A stretch of 64,000 bases of DNA, taken from Eublepharis macularius (taxonomy: Eukaryota > Chordata > Lepidosauria > Squamata > Eublepharidae). Of the stretch, positions 51,949-61,759 are shown piece by piece; the first letter of the stretch is position 1; each line of letters begins with the position of its first letter. The stretch covers positions 12,609,001 through 12,673,000 of the forward strand of contig NC_072795.1 in NCBI RefSeq assembly GCF_028583425.1, given 5' to 3'. The position numbers and the translations under genes were made by a program. A model generated the notes under the pieces. The model was not told the DNA's origin, made no database searches, and saw only the letters and a list, made by a program, of their open reading frames with translations.

Positions 51949-52094
51949 AATATGGAGAGTGCTGTTTGAATTTTTCCATGGAGAGTGCTGTTTGAATTTT
52001 TCCATCTCACGTGCTTAAATGTCTTGGGATCTCCCTGGAACTTTCTCCAGGAATTAGTAACCACCGAGGAGAGTAGGGGGTGTTCTGAGTTTGT

Positions 52095-52310
52095 GTGTTA
52101 TCTTCCAACAAGTTGCCTCTGACCTACGGTGACCCTATGAATGAAAGACCTCCAAAATGTCCTATCCTTAACAGACTTGTTAAGCTGGAGGACTTGGCAA
52201 ATTTGATTGAGTCAAGCCATCTCACTTTAGGTCTTCCTATTTTCCTACTGCCTTCTGCTTTTCCTAGCATTATTGACTTTTCCAGAGAACCTTGTCTTCT
52301 GAGTCTACAT
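52095..52310 (-). mobile_element. BovB/RTE LINE 3' end, reverse
   Basis: CAACAAGTTGCCTCTGACCT then ACGGTGACCCTATGAATGAA and AGACCTCCAAAATGTCCTAT are the inverse of the BovB terminus at 21990-22100. Confidence 0.82.
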
Positions 52311-52476
52311 TGTGTTCTAGCAATGAAACCCGATAGGCCTGGCCAGTAAGTGCTTTATGTGAGCAGCGCCTGTTCTAGAACAGGCCCTGGAATCCCTTGC
52401 CAATGTGCCACAGTTCAGGGTTAGGGCTCAACTACATATGCCAAAGCATGTGGGTATCCTGTGTATCTGCCACAGC
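52311..52476. other. Unassigned sequence
   Basis: TGTTCTAGAACAGG at 52370-52383 is a short palindrome. No repeat recognised. Confidence 0.3.
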
Positions 52477-52612
52477 TTCTAGGAGCTCTCTCAGCCCCAC
52501 CCAACTCACAGGGTGATGGTTGTTGTGGGGATAATAATGACATGCTTTGTAAACTGCTCTGAGTGGGCATTAAGTTGTCCTGAAGGATGGTATATAAATT
52601 GAATGTTATTAT
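52477..52612 (+). mobile_element. CORE-SINE 3' part
   Basis: GAGCTCTCTCAGCCCCACCC, GGTTGTTGTGGGGATAATAA and ATGGTATATAAATTGAATGT, the 3' half of the family at 22158 and 54888. Confidence 0.82.
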
Positions 52613-53001
52613 TAGAGATGGGCATGAACCGGAAAAAAACCGAACCATGTGGTTCGTGGTTCATCAAATTTCATGAACCACGAACCACGAACTTTCATGA
52701 ACCTGCCCCTGGTTCACGAACCAGTTCGTTTGGTTCGTGAAAACGTCACATCCAGGTCAGAAAATCGTCACTTCCGGGTCAGCAGAAGGTCTGCAGGAAG
52801 TCCATCTCCTGTTCCCTAGGTAACTGATTGATTGGCACCAGGCAGTTGGCAGTGACAAACCAAAAAATGATCCAAACGAACCAGCCTAAACGTTTGTGAT
52901 GGTTCGTCAGAAATGGGATCTGACAAACCATGGTTCACGAACCACAAACCAGCCTGGTTCATGCTTAATTTAGTTGATATTTTGGTTCGTGCCCATCTCT
53001 A
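52613..53001. mobile_element. hAT-7 element with perfect TSD
   Basis: 389 bp, ends TAGAGATGGGCATGAACC and GGTTCGTGCCCATCTCTA. Flanked by the perfect duplication GTTATTAT (52605-52612 and 53002-53009). It sits in the ATT-rich tail of a CORE-SINE and is co-linear with the 42623 copy. Confidence 0.93.
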
Positions 53002-53009
53002 GTTATTAT

Positions 53010-53245
53010 TATTATTATTATTATTGTTTACTTTAATGACACCTTGCTTTTTCTTCCCAATGGGGACCCAAGGCAGCTTACCTCTCCTCCATTTTATCCT
53101 CACAACAACCCTATGAGGTAGGTTAGGCTGAGAATGTATGATTGGCCCAAAGTAACCCAGCAAGTTTCCATGGCAGAGCAGGGAATCGAACCTGGGTCTC
53201 CCAGATTCTGGTCTGACAATCTAACCACTATACTACATTGGCTTT
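53010..53245 (-). mobile_element. MIR-like CORE-SINE, reverse
   Basis: CACAACAACCCTATGAGGTA, ATCGAACCTGGGTCTCCCAG (B box reversed) and ACCACTATACTACATTGGC. It faces the plus-strand fragment at 52477 tail to tail across the hAT-7 insertion. Confidence 0.85.
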
Positions 53246-53365
53246 CTGAGAGGTCTATGCTTGGAACTTAATGCAGTGCATGTGGTAAGGGACGGGGGTT
53301 AAGCATCCCTCCCTCTGCACTGTTTTCCTGACCCATTTGGGAAGAGCACAGGTATCCTGTCTAGG

Positions 53366-53548
53366 CTAATTACAACTGGTCTCCAGACTACAGAGATTCG
53401 TTTCCCGGTAGAAAATGGCAGCTTTGGAGGATGAACTCTTTTCTATAGAATCACATCCCTGATGAGGTCCCTCCCCAATACTTTCCCTCCCCAGGCTCCA
53501 CTCCCAAATTCCCAGGGGTTTCCCAAAGCCCAGAGCTGGCAACCCTAA
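53366..53548 (+). mobile_element. hAT-1 element, 5'-truncated
   Basis: ATTACAACTGGTCTCCAGAC to AGAGCTGGCAACCCTA. Confidence 0.8.
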
Positions 53549-53633
53549 TCCCATTACTACATGCAAGTTTCCCAAGTGGGACAAAAACCAGCCCCCCAGG
53601 GCCATTTCAGGTTGTAAAAGCAATGGTGGGGAG

Positions 53634-53949
53634 TAGGGTTGCCAGATAGCGCCTGGAAATTTGTGGGAGCTTCAGGGGCAGGGACACGGAGGGTGCATTA
53701 ATGTCTGCACTATGATGTCCATTCTGGGGGAAAACCTGGAATTGATGTTGGGTAGCTCTAGGAATTGCCAGAAACTCTGTGGTTTCCCAACAATTCCTAC
53801 AACTACCCAATATCAATTCCAATTTGTCCAGAAGTGCCTTTATGGCACATACAACATCAAGTTTTTTCTTTTTAAAAATTTCTCCTGTTGTTGCTTCACA
53901 GATTTGGGGCAGGGAATACCCCACCCCAGGTGGGGGTTTGGCAGTCCTA
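53634..53949. mobile_element. Snapback hAT-1 relative
   Basis: TAGGGTTGCCAGATAGC to GGTTTGGCAGTCCTA. GGAATTGATGTTGGGTAG and CTACCCAATATCAATTCC form the inner stem around AAACTCTGTGGTTTCC. Confidence 0.78.
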
Positions 53950-54734
53950 CTGGAAATGAAGTTCTAATTAGGAAAGTCCCTGAGCATGTCTGGTGGATGA
54001 GACTGGACACGGCTGGGGAGTGGGCGAGGACTTTGTAGTGGGCATTTAGGCCCTCTGGCTGGAAGTTATCACTTGATAGCAATTATTGTACCATATGTAG
54101 AATGAGCAGGCTTCTGAGGAATGGACTGAAACACGGGGTGAGGCGGGATACAGTCACACCCCTCCTTTTCAGTCTTCCCTAAATGGCACCCCTGGTTGCA
54201 ATTAAACAGCACCAGCACGGGGTTATCTTTGCACGTTCCGGAGCAATGGAATGATTCCTTTCCAACCCCAAACATTACGATCAGTCAGACTGGGAGCAGG
54301 AGTCTTCCCAAAGGGAAATTTAATTGGGCGCATCTCCATCCAGGCCGACGTCCCGTTAATTCCTATTTTAGGCTTTCTGAAACCTTTAAAGCCACAAAGC
54401 GAGCGATAAATAAAGCACCGCGAGGCCCATTCCCATCTGTTGCCAAGATGAGTTCTGTGAAAGCAATAACAGAATGGGGGAGAGAAGGGAAGAGCTCTTT
54501 CGGGCTCTGTTTCATGCACAGAAAACTGGTGTGAGGTTCTGGTAAATAAGCAGCAGGGAAAGCCGCCGTGGAAGACAGGCTGAGTCTCTGGCTGGATCTC
54601 TGGCTGAATCGGCCTTTGTGAGCGCATTGGCAGAGTTTAGAAATGCTTATGGGATGCTGCTGTGAGGGTCAGGCTTCTGGCAGCACAAGAGACAATTCCT
54701 GCCTCCCTACAGCCATGGCACCCTGATCACCAAT
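53950..54734. other. Unassigned sequence
   Basis: No repeat recognised. The opposed 112- and 134-codon frames at 54196-54627 have no domain. Confidence 0.35.
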
Positions 54735-54790
54735 TTGATGATGATGATGATGATGACGATGACGACAGCGGCGGCGGCAGCGGCGGCGAC
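54735..54790. repeat. (GAT)n/(GGC)n trinucleotide tract
   Basis: About seven GATGAT units grading into GACGACAGCGGCGGCGGC. It would encode acidic then Gly/Ser residues, but no surrounding exon is supported. Confidence 0.85.
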
Positions 54791-54887
54791 GTCCTCCTCG
54801 TCTCTGATGGAAACTTGTATCAGCTCAGCAAGGCCAATCAATGATAACATGCGATCTTTATTTATTATTGATTGTGTTGTGTGTAAT

Positions 54888-55142
54888 TCAAATAACAACA
54901 ACCAAGTTTGATTTATATACCACCCTTCAGGACAACAATGCCCACTCAGAGCGGTTTACAAAGTATGTTGTTATTATTTGCACAACCAACACTTTGTGAG
55001 GTTGGTGGGGCTGAGAGAGCTCTGAGAGAGCTGTGACTGACCCAAAGTCACCCAGCTGGCTTCAAGTGGAGGAGTGAGGAATCAAACCTGGTTCTCCAGA
55101 TTAGAGTCCCGCGCTCGTAACCACTACACTAAACTGGCTTAG
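54888..55142 (-). mobile_element. MIR-like CORE-SINE, reverse
   Basis: Nearly identical in layout to 22158-22412: TTGATTTATATACCACCCTT, GCTGAGAGAGCTCTGAGAGA, CAAACCTGGTTCTCC and GTAACCACTACACTAAACTG. Confidence 0.88.
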
Positions 55143-55659
55143 AAATAAGTGGCATCTCCCCCCATGCTGCCCGCTAAGGAATTGAGCAGTTGAAGTGGAA
55201 AGTCAATATGGTCCCTTCCCACACACAAGACCCCACTCCCCACCCCTGCTGCTCTTTGGTGGCACCCATAACCAGCTGTCTGACAGCCAATCCAATGTGA
55301 TGTTGGGTGATCTATAATTTTTAAAAGAAAAATAGTATCCGCGTGTGTGTGTGTGTGGGGGGGGGATATTCCCTTTCCCTGCCCCATTTTGGCAATTGAA
55401 ATAAAATTTGTGGGCTGTGAATAGCTTTAGAAGAACGTGCATCTCTCTTTGCCTGGCCTTTTCCCTTTGTAGCATGAGTAACAGTGTTTGGGGGGCAATT
55501 TTGACTGGAAAATCATGTATGAGCGTGTGTGTGTGGGGGGGAGATTTAAAGTCTGTCTCTATCAGAACTTAACCCCCAATTCATTCTTTTAAACATTTCT
55601 GGGAAGATCCATTCACAAATCTTTCTGGGATACGTCTGGTTTGGCCCCAAGACAGCTGA
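55143..55659. other. Unassigned sequence with (GT)n
   Basis: A (GT)nGn tract at 55343-55369 and another GTGTGTGTGTGG near 55526. No family recognised. Confidence 0.35.
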
Positions 55660-55765
55660 TTTGGCTTATTTTTTATTTTATTTATTTTATTTATTCGATT
55701 TATATACCGCCCATCCCCAGGGGCTCTGGGCGGTGAACAGTTAAAATAGATAAAATCACTCAATG
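55660..55765 (-). mobile_element. L2-like LINE 3' tail, reverse
   Basis: (TTTTATTTA)n then TTCGATTTATATACCGCCCA and CTCTGGGCGGTGAACAG, the inverse of the end at 57660-57730. Confidence 0.75.
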
Positions 55766-56940
55766 AGAGTGCTTTAAACGGCTTGGTGGAATCTGAAGAA
55801 ATCTCGTCTTGTCCAAGCTAGGAAGGCCAGGAGGGAGTGATTGGGAAGAAAAATAATTCCATATTGAAATAAATGTTGCTAGTCGTTAAGGAACCACTGA
55901 TTTATTTCGAGAGGATAGGACCAGCAGAGTTCTCATCACTACCCGATTAGTAATGGATGAAGAAATCTTTACAGATGATGTGGTACACACTGAAATTAAT
56001 GCACGGAGGGTCTCTGCTCCTGCCCATGTGTGATTGATGCTCTAGGAGCATAGAGCATGTCTATGTGTGCAGGGAGTGTACAATCCTAGGTTCTGCTCCT
56101 GTGATCAGAAATGTTTGGAAAAGCAGTGTTAATGGTCCCAAGGAGGGAAGCTACATGTAGGCGCTTTCTAAGCATGCATAGATGTTATGCCCACAAGCTG
56201 ATAATCACCTATAGGTGGAGAAGCAGGGCCAGCGCACTCATAGCTGCTCCACCACTACACATGCTGATTTCTGTGCATGTACATTCACCTGCTGAAGGCT
56301 TAAAGAGGGATGCAATCTTGAACCAAGAGATTTAAGGACTCTCTCCTAGATGGGGCTGACGGTGAAAAAATGAACCCATGTGACGCCATTTTAGTCTTTA
56401 AACTCTCTTGTAACGTCTGGAGCTTAAGGGGGAAAAAGAACTTGTTTTTCTTTTTGCAAATGTGTAACCTTTGCTCGAGTAATCGCAATTAAAAAATGTA
56501 GCGCCCCACCCCCCAAACTACAAGGGGTGTTTTAAGCTTGCTTTAAGGAAAATATGTAACAGCAAAAGTCAGTAAATAAGTTTTGACGTGTGCAACAGAA
56601 AGATCAACATGTACAACCAAGAACAGAGTTCTTCAGCATATTGCCTAGTGAAAAGAAATGCTGCAGGGGTGATGGAAAACCTTTAATGTAAAGCTGCTTT
56701 TAATATTCCTGTGCATATTTAGTGATGAAAAACAAGTCTGTGACAATAAATAATAGAACATTTACTTTCAGTATCTAGGTAAATTCTCTCTGTGATCTAG
56801 ATTGCAAAATAAAGACCAAGCATGCTGTTTGCCTAAATTAGAAGGAGTTGTCTTTTTCCTGAATCCCTTCCTTGAACTTGGAGGAGACAAAATGATTTCC
56901 CTACCATGACATCTTCTTACACCCCCTGGCTGATAATTTA
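55766..56940. other. Unassigned unique block
   Basis: 1.2 kb, AT-rich from 56500 to 56900, no repeat or exon recognised. Confidence 0.35.
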
Positions 56941-57733
56941 GACAGCAGAGACAGTTCGGCCCCTAATCCATGCAACAGTCACCTCCAGGATAGATTACTG
57001 CAACTCACTCTACGCTGGGCTGCCCTTGGGCCTGACCCGGAAGCTGCAGCTGGTCCAGAACGCAGCAGCATGCGTTCTTACAGGAACGCCTGTTCGAGCG
57101 CATATCCATTCTGTGCTGCGCCAGCTGCACTGGCTTCCAGTGGAGTTCCGGATCCGGTTCAAGGTATTAACTTTGGTGTTTAAAGCCCTCCACAGACTGG
57201 GACCAGCATACCTGTGGGACCGCCTCTCTCATTATGTCCCCTGCAGGGTGCTACACTCTGCAGATAAACAACTCCTGGTGGTCCCTGGCCTGAGGGACAT
57301 CCGGCTGGCCTCCACCAGGGCCAGGGCTTTTTCTGCCCTGGCCCCAGCCTGGTGGAACGCTCTCCTGCCGGAGATCCGGGCCCTGCGGGACTTATTATAG
57401 TTCCACAGGGCCTGTAAAACGGAGATGTTCTGCCAGGCCTTTGGTTGAGGACCAGCGGTGTCTGCCCTTATCCTATCTAAGATCGCCACCTCTTCTATGA
57501 CTGCCCTCGGCTATGCGTTTTTACCCACAGCTATATGACCTATGCAGGTCTTTTATTAGTATCCAAAGTAGCCTATATATAATGGCACCAGAGTATTTTA
57601 ATATAAGTTTTTAAATCTGTTTTTAAAGTTGACTATTAATTTATTGTGTTTTAATGATGATGTGAGCCGCCCTGAGCCCATTCGTGGGGAGGGCGGGATA
57701 TAAGTCAAGTAAAATAAATAAATAATCAATGCC
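56941..57733 (+). mobile_element. L2-clade LINE 3' end
   Basis: The C-terminal ORF2 remnant plus the 3' UTR, ending GTGAGCCGCCCTGAGCCCAT, GGGCGGGATATAAGTC and (AAATA)n. 5'-truncated. Confidence 0.88.
56948..57448 (+). pseudogene. L2-type ORF2 C-terminal remnant with premature stop
   Basis: A frame open from at least 56948 encodes the region after the reverse-transcriptase palm: RIDYCNSLYAGLP, then KLQLVQNAAACVLTG, QLHWLPVEFRIRFKVLTLVF, KALHRLGPAYLWDRL and RARAFSALAPAWWNALLPEI. A TAG at 57398-57400 interrupts it. The same frame continues FHRACKTEMFCQAFG to a second stop at 57446-57448, which looks like the ancestral C-terminus. So one nonsense change separates the two ends. The catalytic YXDD motif and endonuclease are missing by truncation. 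The clade call (L2 rather than CR1) rests on the YCNSLYAGLP and LHWLPV signature and on the tail. Confidence 0.88.
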
Positions 57734-58131
57734 CCCATGAGCACCAAGCCAGTGCAGTGAAGGAGGAGAAGGTGGGTGTGAGTGATGCCTCCCGTTGCCC
57801 CCTCTGAGGGCACTGCTGTCTGGGGCACGAGCCCCTTCCTCATCACCCTGCTTTGGACTGTGCCATGGGCATCATGAAAGGAGGACACTAAAAACAACTG
57901 GTCCTGCTGGAGAGACGGCACATGGCATTTGTGGTGGGTGCTGCCTCTTTCTGGAGGTTCACGAAGGATTAAGCTCAAACACTTTGGGGGTTTTTGGTGG
58001 GGGGAAGGCTCAAGGTGCAGGAAGTGTAATTGTCTTGATTGTAATGAAATCTGATTTTGTTCTTTCTGGGGGAAGGCGTTTGCTTTTGTTACAAGCCCTT
58101 TTGAGATCAGAGGAAAAGCAGACTATAAACT
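57734..58131. other. Unassigned sequence
   Basis: No repeat recognised. Confidence 0.3.
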
Positions 58132-58330
58132 CAGAGCCAGTTTGGTATGGTGGTGAGAGTGTCCAATTAGGATCTGGGAGACCCAGGTTCGAATCTCCAC
58201 TCTACCATGGAAGCTCACTTGGGCCAGTCACTCATTCTCAGCCTAACCTACCTTTCAGGGTTGTTGTTGTAAAGATAAAATGGAAGAGAGGAGAATGACG
58301 TAAGACGTTTTGAGACCTCATTGGGGAGAA
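58132..58330 (+). mobile_element. MIR-like CORE-SINE
   Basis: GAGCCAGTTTGGTATGGTGG then TGAGAGTGTCCAATTAGGAT (tRNA head), CCAGGTTCGAATCTCC (B box), CTTGGGCCAGTCACTCATTC (CORE) and GTTTTGAGACCTCATTGGGG (L2-like end). Confidence 0.88.
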
Positions 58331-58410
58331 TGGCAGGGAATGAATGAATAAACGAACAAATGAACGAACAAACAAACAAATGAACAAACAAATGAACGAA
58401 CGAACGAACT
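58331..58410. repeat. (GAAT)n/(GAAC)n/(CAAA)n tetranucleotide tract
   Basis: AATGAATGAATAAACGAACA and GAACGAACGAACGAACTC; expanded from the SINE tail. Confidence 0.92.
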
Positions 58411-58705
58411 CATGGCCACTGGATGGAATGATGAATTTTCAGCCCGTAGTTTTTGAAAAAGGGAGTGAATAAATATATGCAAAAAGGTATCAACGCATAG
58501 TAACTGAAACAGATGAGATGGTGATTTCCAAATTCAGAGATGTCAGATCATGGAATCTTGTGAACTCCAAGTGGTATCTTCATGAACACGAAACTGGACG
58601 GACTGTTGTTCTGATTCTAAAAGGCAATTCTTATTCATTTCTCTAGCAGTCCTTGAGTATCTCAGCCTTTCTAAAACAAGCCTTCTTAAGTTACGGTTGG
58701 CCAGT
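58411..58705. other. Unassigned sequence
   Basis: No repeat recognised. Confidence 0.3.
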
Positions 58706-59121
58706 TAGGGTTACCAACTTCCAGGTGGAGCCTGGAGTTCTCCTGGAATTACAATTTATGTCCAGAACACAGAGATCAGTTCCTTTGGAGAAAATGGCAA
58801 CTTCAGAGAGTAGACTCCGTGCTATCAGATCCTTTCTGAGCTCCTTCTCCACATCAGGCCCCAAATATCTACGAATTTCTCAGCTTGATGGGGTTGCCAG
58901 ATCCAGAATGGGAAATTCCTGGAGATTTTGGGGGTGGAACCAGGAAAGGGTGGGGTTTGGGGAGGGAAAGGGCCCCAGTGGGGTATAATGTCATAGACCC
59001 CACCCTTCAAAACAACCATTTTCTCCCGGGGAACAAGTCTTTGTCACCTGGAGATCAGTTGTAATTCTGGGAGATTTCCAGCCACCACTTGGAGGCTGGC
59101 AACTGTAAGTTGGTAATCCTA
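58706..59121 (+). mobile_element. hAT-1 element interrupted by another hAT-1
   Basis: TAGGGTTACCAACTTCC to AGTTGGTAATCCTA. The interruption at 58889-59107 is a reverse copy of the same family. Confidence 0.8.
58889..59107 (-). mobile_element. hAT-1 element inside hAT-1
   Basis: TGGGGTTGCCAGATCC to GAGGCTGGCAACTGTA, reverse orientation; self-nesting of one family. No clean TSD. Confidence 0.8.
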
Positions 59122-59648
59122 GCAACCATTATTGATTTTGCAAAACACCCTTTTTTAAAAAACCCTAGCAAGCCACAGTCAGAAAGCAGAAGCAAACAAG
59201 ATATACTTTGCAAGAGGTGACTTGCAAGAAACAGGAATAATTTTCAGTAGAAGACGCAAAAGAACACCCCACTCACAGTGGTACTGTTTTTTTGGCCAAA
59301 CGGACCTAAAGCCCTGAACTTTAACAGCCTGAAATCGGGACCTGAAACTTTTCTTGATGTAGTGAGGAAAATTTCGCCTGCCTATAAAGCAGCTTTTAAA
59401 AGTATTCTCCTGGCCATTAAAAAGCTCTTGATTTATCTAGCTCAGAATGCTCTCTGGCCTCAGGGGAAGCAGAAAATGTGCCTGGGTCAGTGGCCCAGAT
59501 GTACTTTCCCACCCTAAATGGGGCAGTCCTTCAGACCTGGGGCATGAAAGCAAAACCCTGAGAAAATATAGCAGGGTTATTTCACCTTAGGCCTTAAAGC
59601 CTACAGTGGAGTCCTGTCAGTTTCCCACCAAAGTACTTCGAGAAATTC
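59122..59648. other. Unassigned sequence
   Basis: No repeat recognised. The 79-codon frame at 59278-59517 has no domain. Confidence 0.3.
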
Positions 59649-59660
59649 TCTACAGCGTAG

Positions 59661-59869
59661 TAGTGAACAGTCTAGTAGCACCTTTAAGACTAACCAATTT
59701 TATTGTAGCATAAGCTTTCGAGATGTACAACACTTTTCATCAGATGCATCTGACGAAGAGAGCGGTGGGTCTCGAAAGCTTATGCTACAATAAAGTTGGT
59801 TAGCTTAAAGGTGCTACTGGACTCTTTGCTATTTCGCAACTACAGACTAACACAGCTAACTCCTCTGTA
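59661..59869 (+). mobile_element. PLE-like family A element
   Basis: Flanks TCTACAGCGTAG (59649-59660) and TCTACACCATAG (59870-59881), 10 of 12 matching. Plus strand: CTGACGA (59750-59756), hairpin, GAAA (59774-59777). Minus strand: CTGATGA (59737-59743), a different hairpin closing on UGUACA, and GAAA (59716-59719). Both cores are intact although their hairpins differ. Tail ACAGACTAACACAGCTAACT at the right. Confidence 0.88.
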
Positions 59870-59939
59870 TCTACACCATAGGGTGTTGTAGTTTGTTTGG
59901 AAGGATTAGACAAGTTTCTGAGGATGGATCCATCACTGC

Positions 59940-60950
59940 TAGGGTTGCCAGCCTCCAGGGAGTGGCTGGAGATCTCCTGTAATTACAACTGGTCTCCAGG
60001 CAGGGCCGGCACGCCCATGGAGGCCAGATAGGCGGTGGCCTCGGGCACGTGGACTTTGGAGGGGCGCCGGAGGGGGTGTTGGGGGTGGAGGCGTGCGCAG
60101 TGAAGCTGGCATGACTGGGATGCAGCTACTACTGCAGCCAGCCAGTCAGCTTTGTGCTGCTGCCGCTGCTGCCGCCGCCACACACCCCAGCCGGCCGCAG
60201 CCTCCGGGCGCCGCCCCAACAGCAGCTCGCGGCTTGTGCGCCCAGCTGGGGTGCGTGGCGGTGGCGGCACGGAGGTGGCTGGCTGACTGCAGCAGCAGGA
60301 GCAGTTGCAGCCAGCCACGCCAGCTCCGCTGCGTGCTCCTCCACCCCAGCTGGTCGCAGAAGCCGTGAGCTGTTGCTGGGGTGGCGCACGGAGCAGCCTC
60401 CGCACGCCGTCCCAGCAGTGGCTCGCAGCTTCTGCGCTCAGCTGGGGCATGTGGCGGCGGCAGCACGGGGCTGGCTGGCTGACTGCAGCAGCAGGAGCAG
60501 TTGCAGCCAGCCATGCCAGCTCCGCTGCGCGCTCCTCTGCCCCAGCCGGGTGCAGAAGCCGTGAGCTGTTGCTGGGGCGGCGCACGGAGCAGCCTCCGTG
60601 CACTGCCCCAGCAGCAGCTTGAAGCTTCTCTGCTTGGGGCTCCGTGAGCTGCCCAGCCCCCCTGTGGCGCGTGATGACATCTGTGATGATGTCATCACGC
60701 AGTCCATGGTGTGCACACGCGCGCAGAGCGCACAAGCGCCGCCTTGGGCGCCAGAACCTCTGGCACCGGCCCGGTCTCCAGGCCACAGAGATCAGTTCAC
60801 CAGGAGAAAATGGCTACTTTGGGGGGGTGGAGTCTATGGAATTATGCCATGCCAAGGCCCTTTCCCTCCCCAACTCCACTTTCTCCAGGTTTCTCCAGGT
60901 CTCAGCCCCCAGACCTCCAGGAATTTCCCAACTTGGAGCTGGCAACCCTA
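59940..60950 (+). mobile_element. hAT-1 element with perfect TSD, split by hAT-6
   Basis: TAGGGTTGCCAGCC to GAGCTGGCAACCCTA. Flanked by the perfect duplication ATCACTGC (59932-59939 and 60951-60958). Removing 60001-60774 plus one TCTCCAGG restores a normal hAT-1 body. Confidence 0.92.
60001..60774 (+). mobile_element. GC-rich hAT-6 element with internal tandem duplication
   Basis: 774 bp, ends CAGGGCCGGCAC and GGCACCGGCCCGG. Flanked by the perfect duplication TCTCCAGG (59993-60000 and 60775-60782). The interior contains a tandem repeat of about 196 bp: GGCTGACTGCAGCAGCAGGA occurs at 60281 and 60477. The 31940 copy is shorter. Long open frames (up to 267 codons, minus strand) follow from GC richness and have no domain. 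Confidence 0.9.
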
Positions 60951-60958
60951 ATCACTGC

Positions 60959-61124
60959 CTATGAGCTATAAGAGCTGAATTGAACCTGCCTGTTCAAGGG
61001 CAGTGTACCTCTGAGCACCCAATGCTGCAACAACAGTGGGGGGTCTCAAGTTTATGAGGTTGCAGTGGCTGGCTGCTGTTGGGACCAGAAGGGTAGACTA
61101 GAAGAAACTGCAGTAGAAATATAA
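60959..61124. other. Unassigned sequence
   Basis: No repeat recognised. Confidence 0.3.
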
Positions 61125-61170
61125 GAGGAGTTGTGTTGGATTAGACCAAAAGTCCATCTACTTCAGCATT
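61125..61170 (-). mobile_element. CR1/L2-type LINE tail fragment, reverse
   Basis: GAGTTGTGTTGGATTAGACC then AAAAGTCCATCTACTTCAGC, as at 34650. Confidence 0.55.
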
Positions 61171-61178
61171 CGATAAGC

Positions 61179-61597
61179 TAGGCTTGCCATTCCCCTGGCT
61201 GGGGGGGGGGGGGATCCCTTACTTGCACCTCCTCCCCCCTGCCCCCACTTAGATGGCCAGTGGGGGGCATCCCTGGAGTACCCCCCAGCAGTGTGGTGCA
61301 CCCCCAAGCAGCACAGCACACCCCCACAACCCACTGTGCTTTTACGCCCCGCAACAGGCCCGTTTGGGGCTGAATCGTGCCCGCAGGGGCATAATTTAGC
61401 CCTTTGGCAAGTGCGGGAGCACTCCCAGGATACCCTTTGACCCACATAAGGATGTCACTTCCTGGAAGTGATGTCATCACAGACACTGGGCACACATACA
61501 CTGTGAGCACACACAAGGAAACACACTACAGCCTCCTCAGGGTAAGTGCCAGGATCCTAGTCTCCCACCGGGGGACTCAAGGGACCTGACAACCCTA
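61179..61597. mobile_element. Snapback hAT-1 relative, long form
   Basis: TAGGCTTGCCATTCC to CTGACAACCCTA. Flanks CGATAAGC (61171-61178) and CAATAAGT (61598-61605), 6 of 8. Contains the short palindrome CACTTCCTGGAAGTG then ATGTCATCAC near 61456, and a G run at 61202-61213. Confidence 0.7.
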
Positions 61598-61605
61598 CAA
61601 TAAGT

Positions 61606-61759
61606 ACAGATGCCCCTGGAATGTCCTGAAGTAGAGACACAGAGGCCAGAAAAAAATGGTGTTCAAAGGTAGGCTCCCTCTGAACATGGAGGTGCCATTT
61701 AGCTGTTGTGGCTAATAGCTATAGAGGATGGGCTTGACTTCCATGAATGTGTATAATCC
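61606..61759. other. Unassigned sequence
   Basis: No repeat recognised. Confidence 0.3.

Noticed and set aside
54662..54844. Acidic/Gly-rich exon encoded by (GAT)n(GGC)n
   Set aside because: A simple-sequence tract with no flanking coding signal.
59983..60786. 267-codon minus-strand frame, Ala/Ser/Cys-rich
   Set aside because: It is confined to the GC-rich hAT-6 with tandem CAG-type repeats; low-complexity composition explains the absence of stops.
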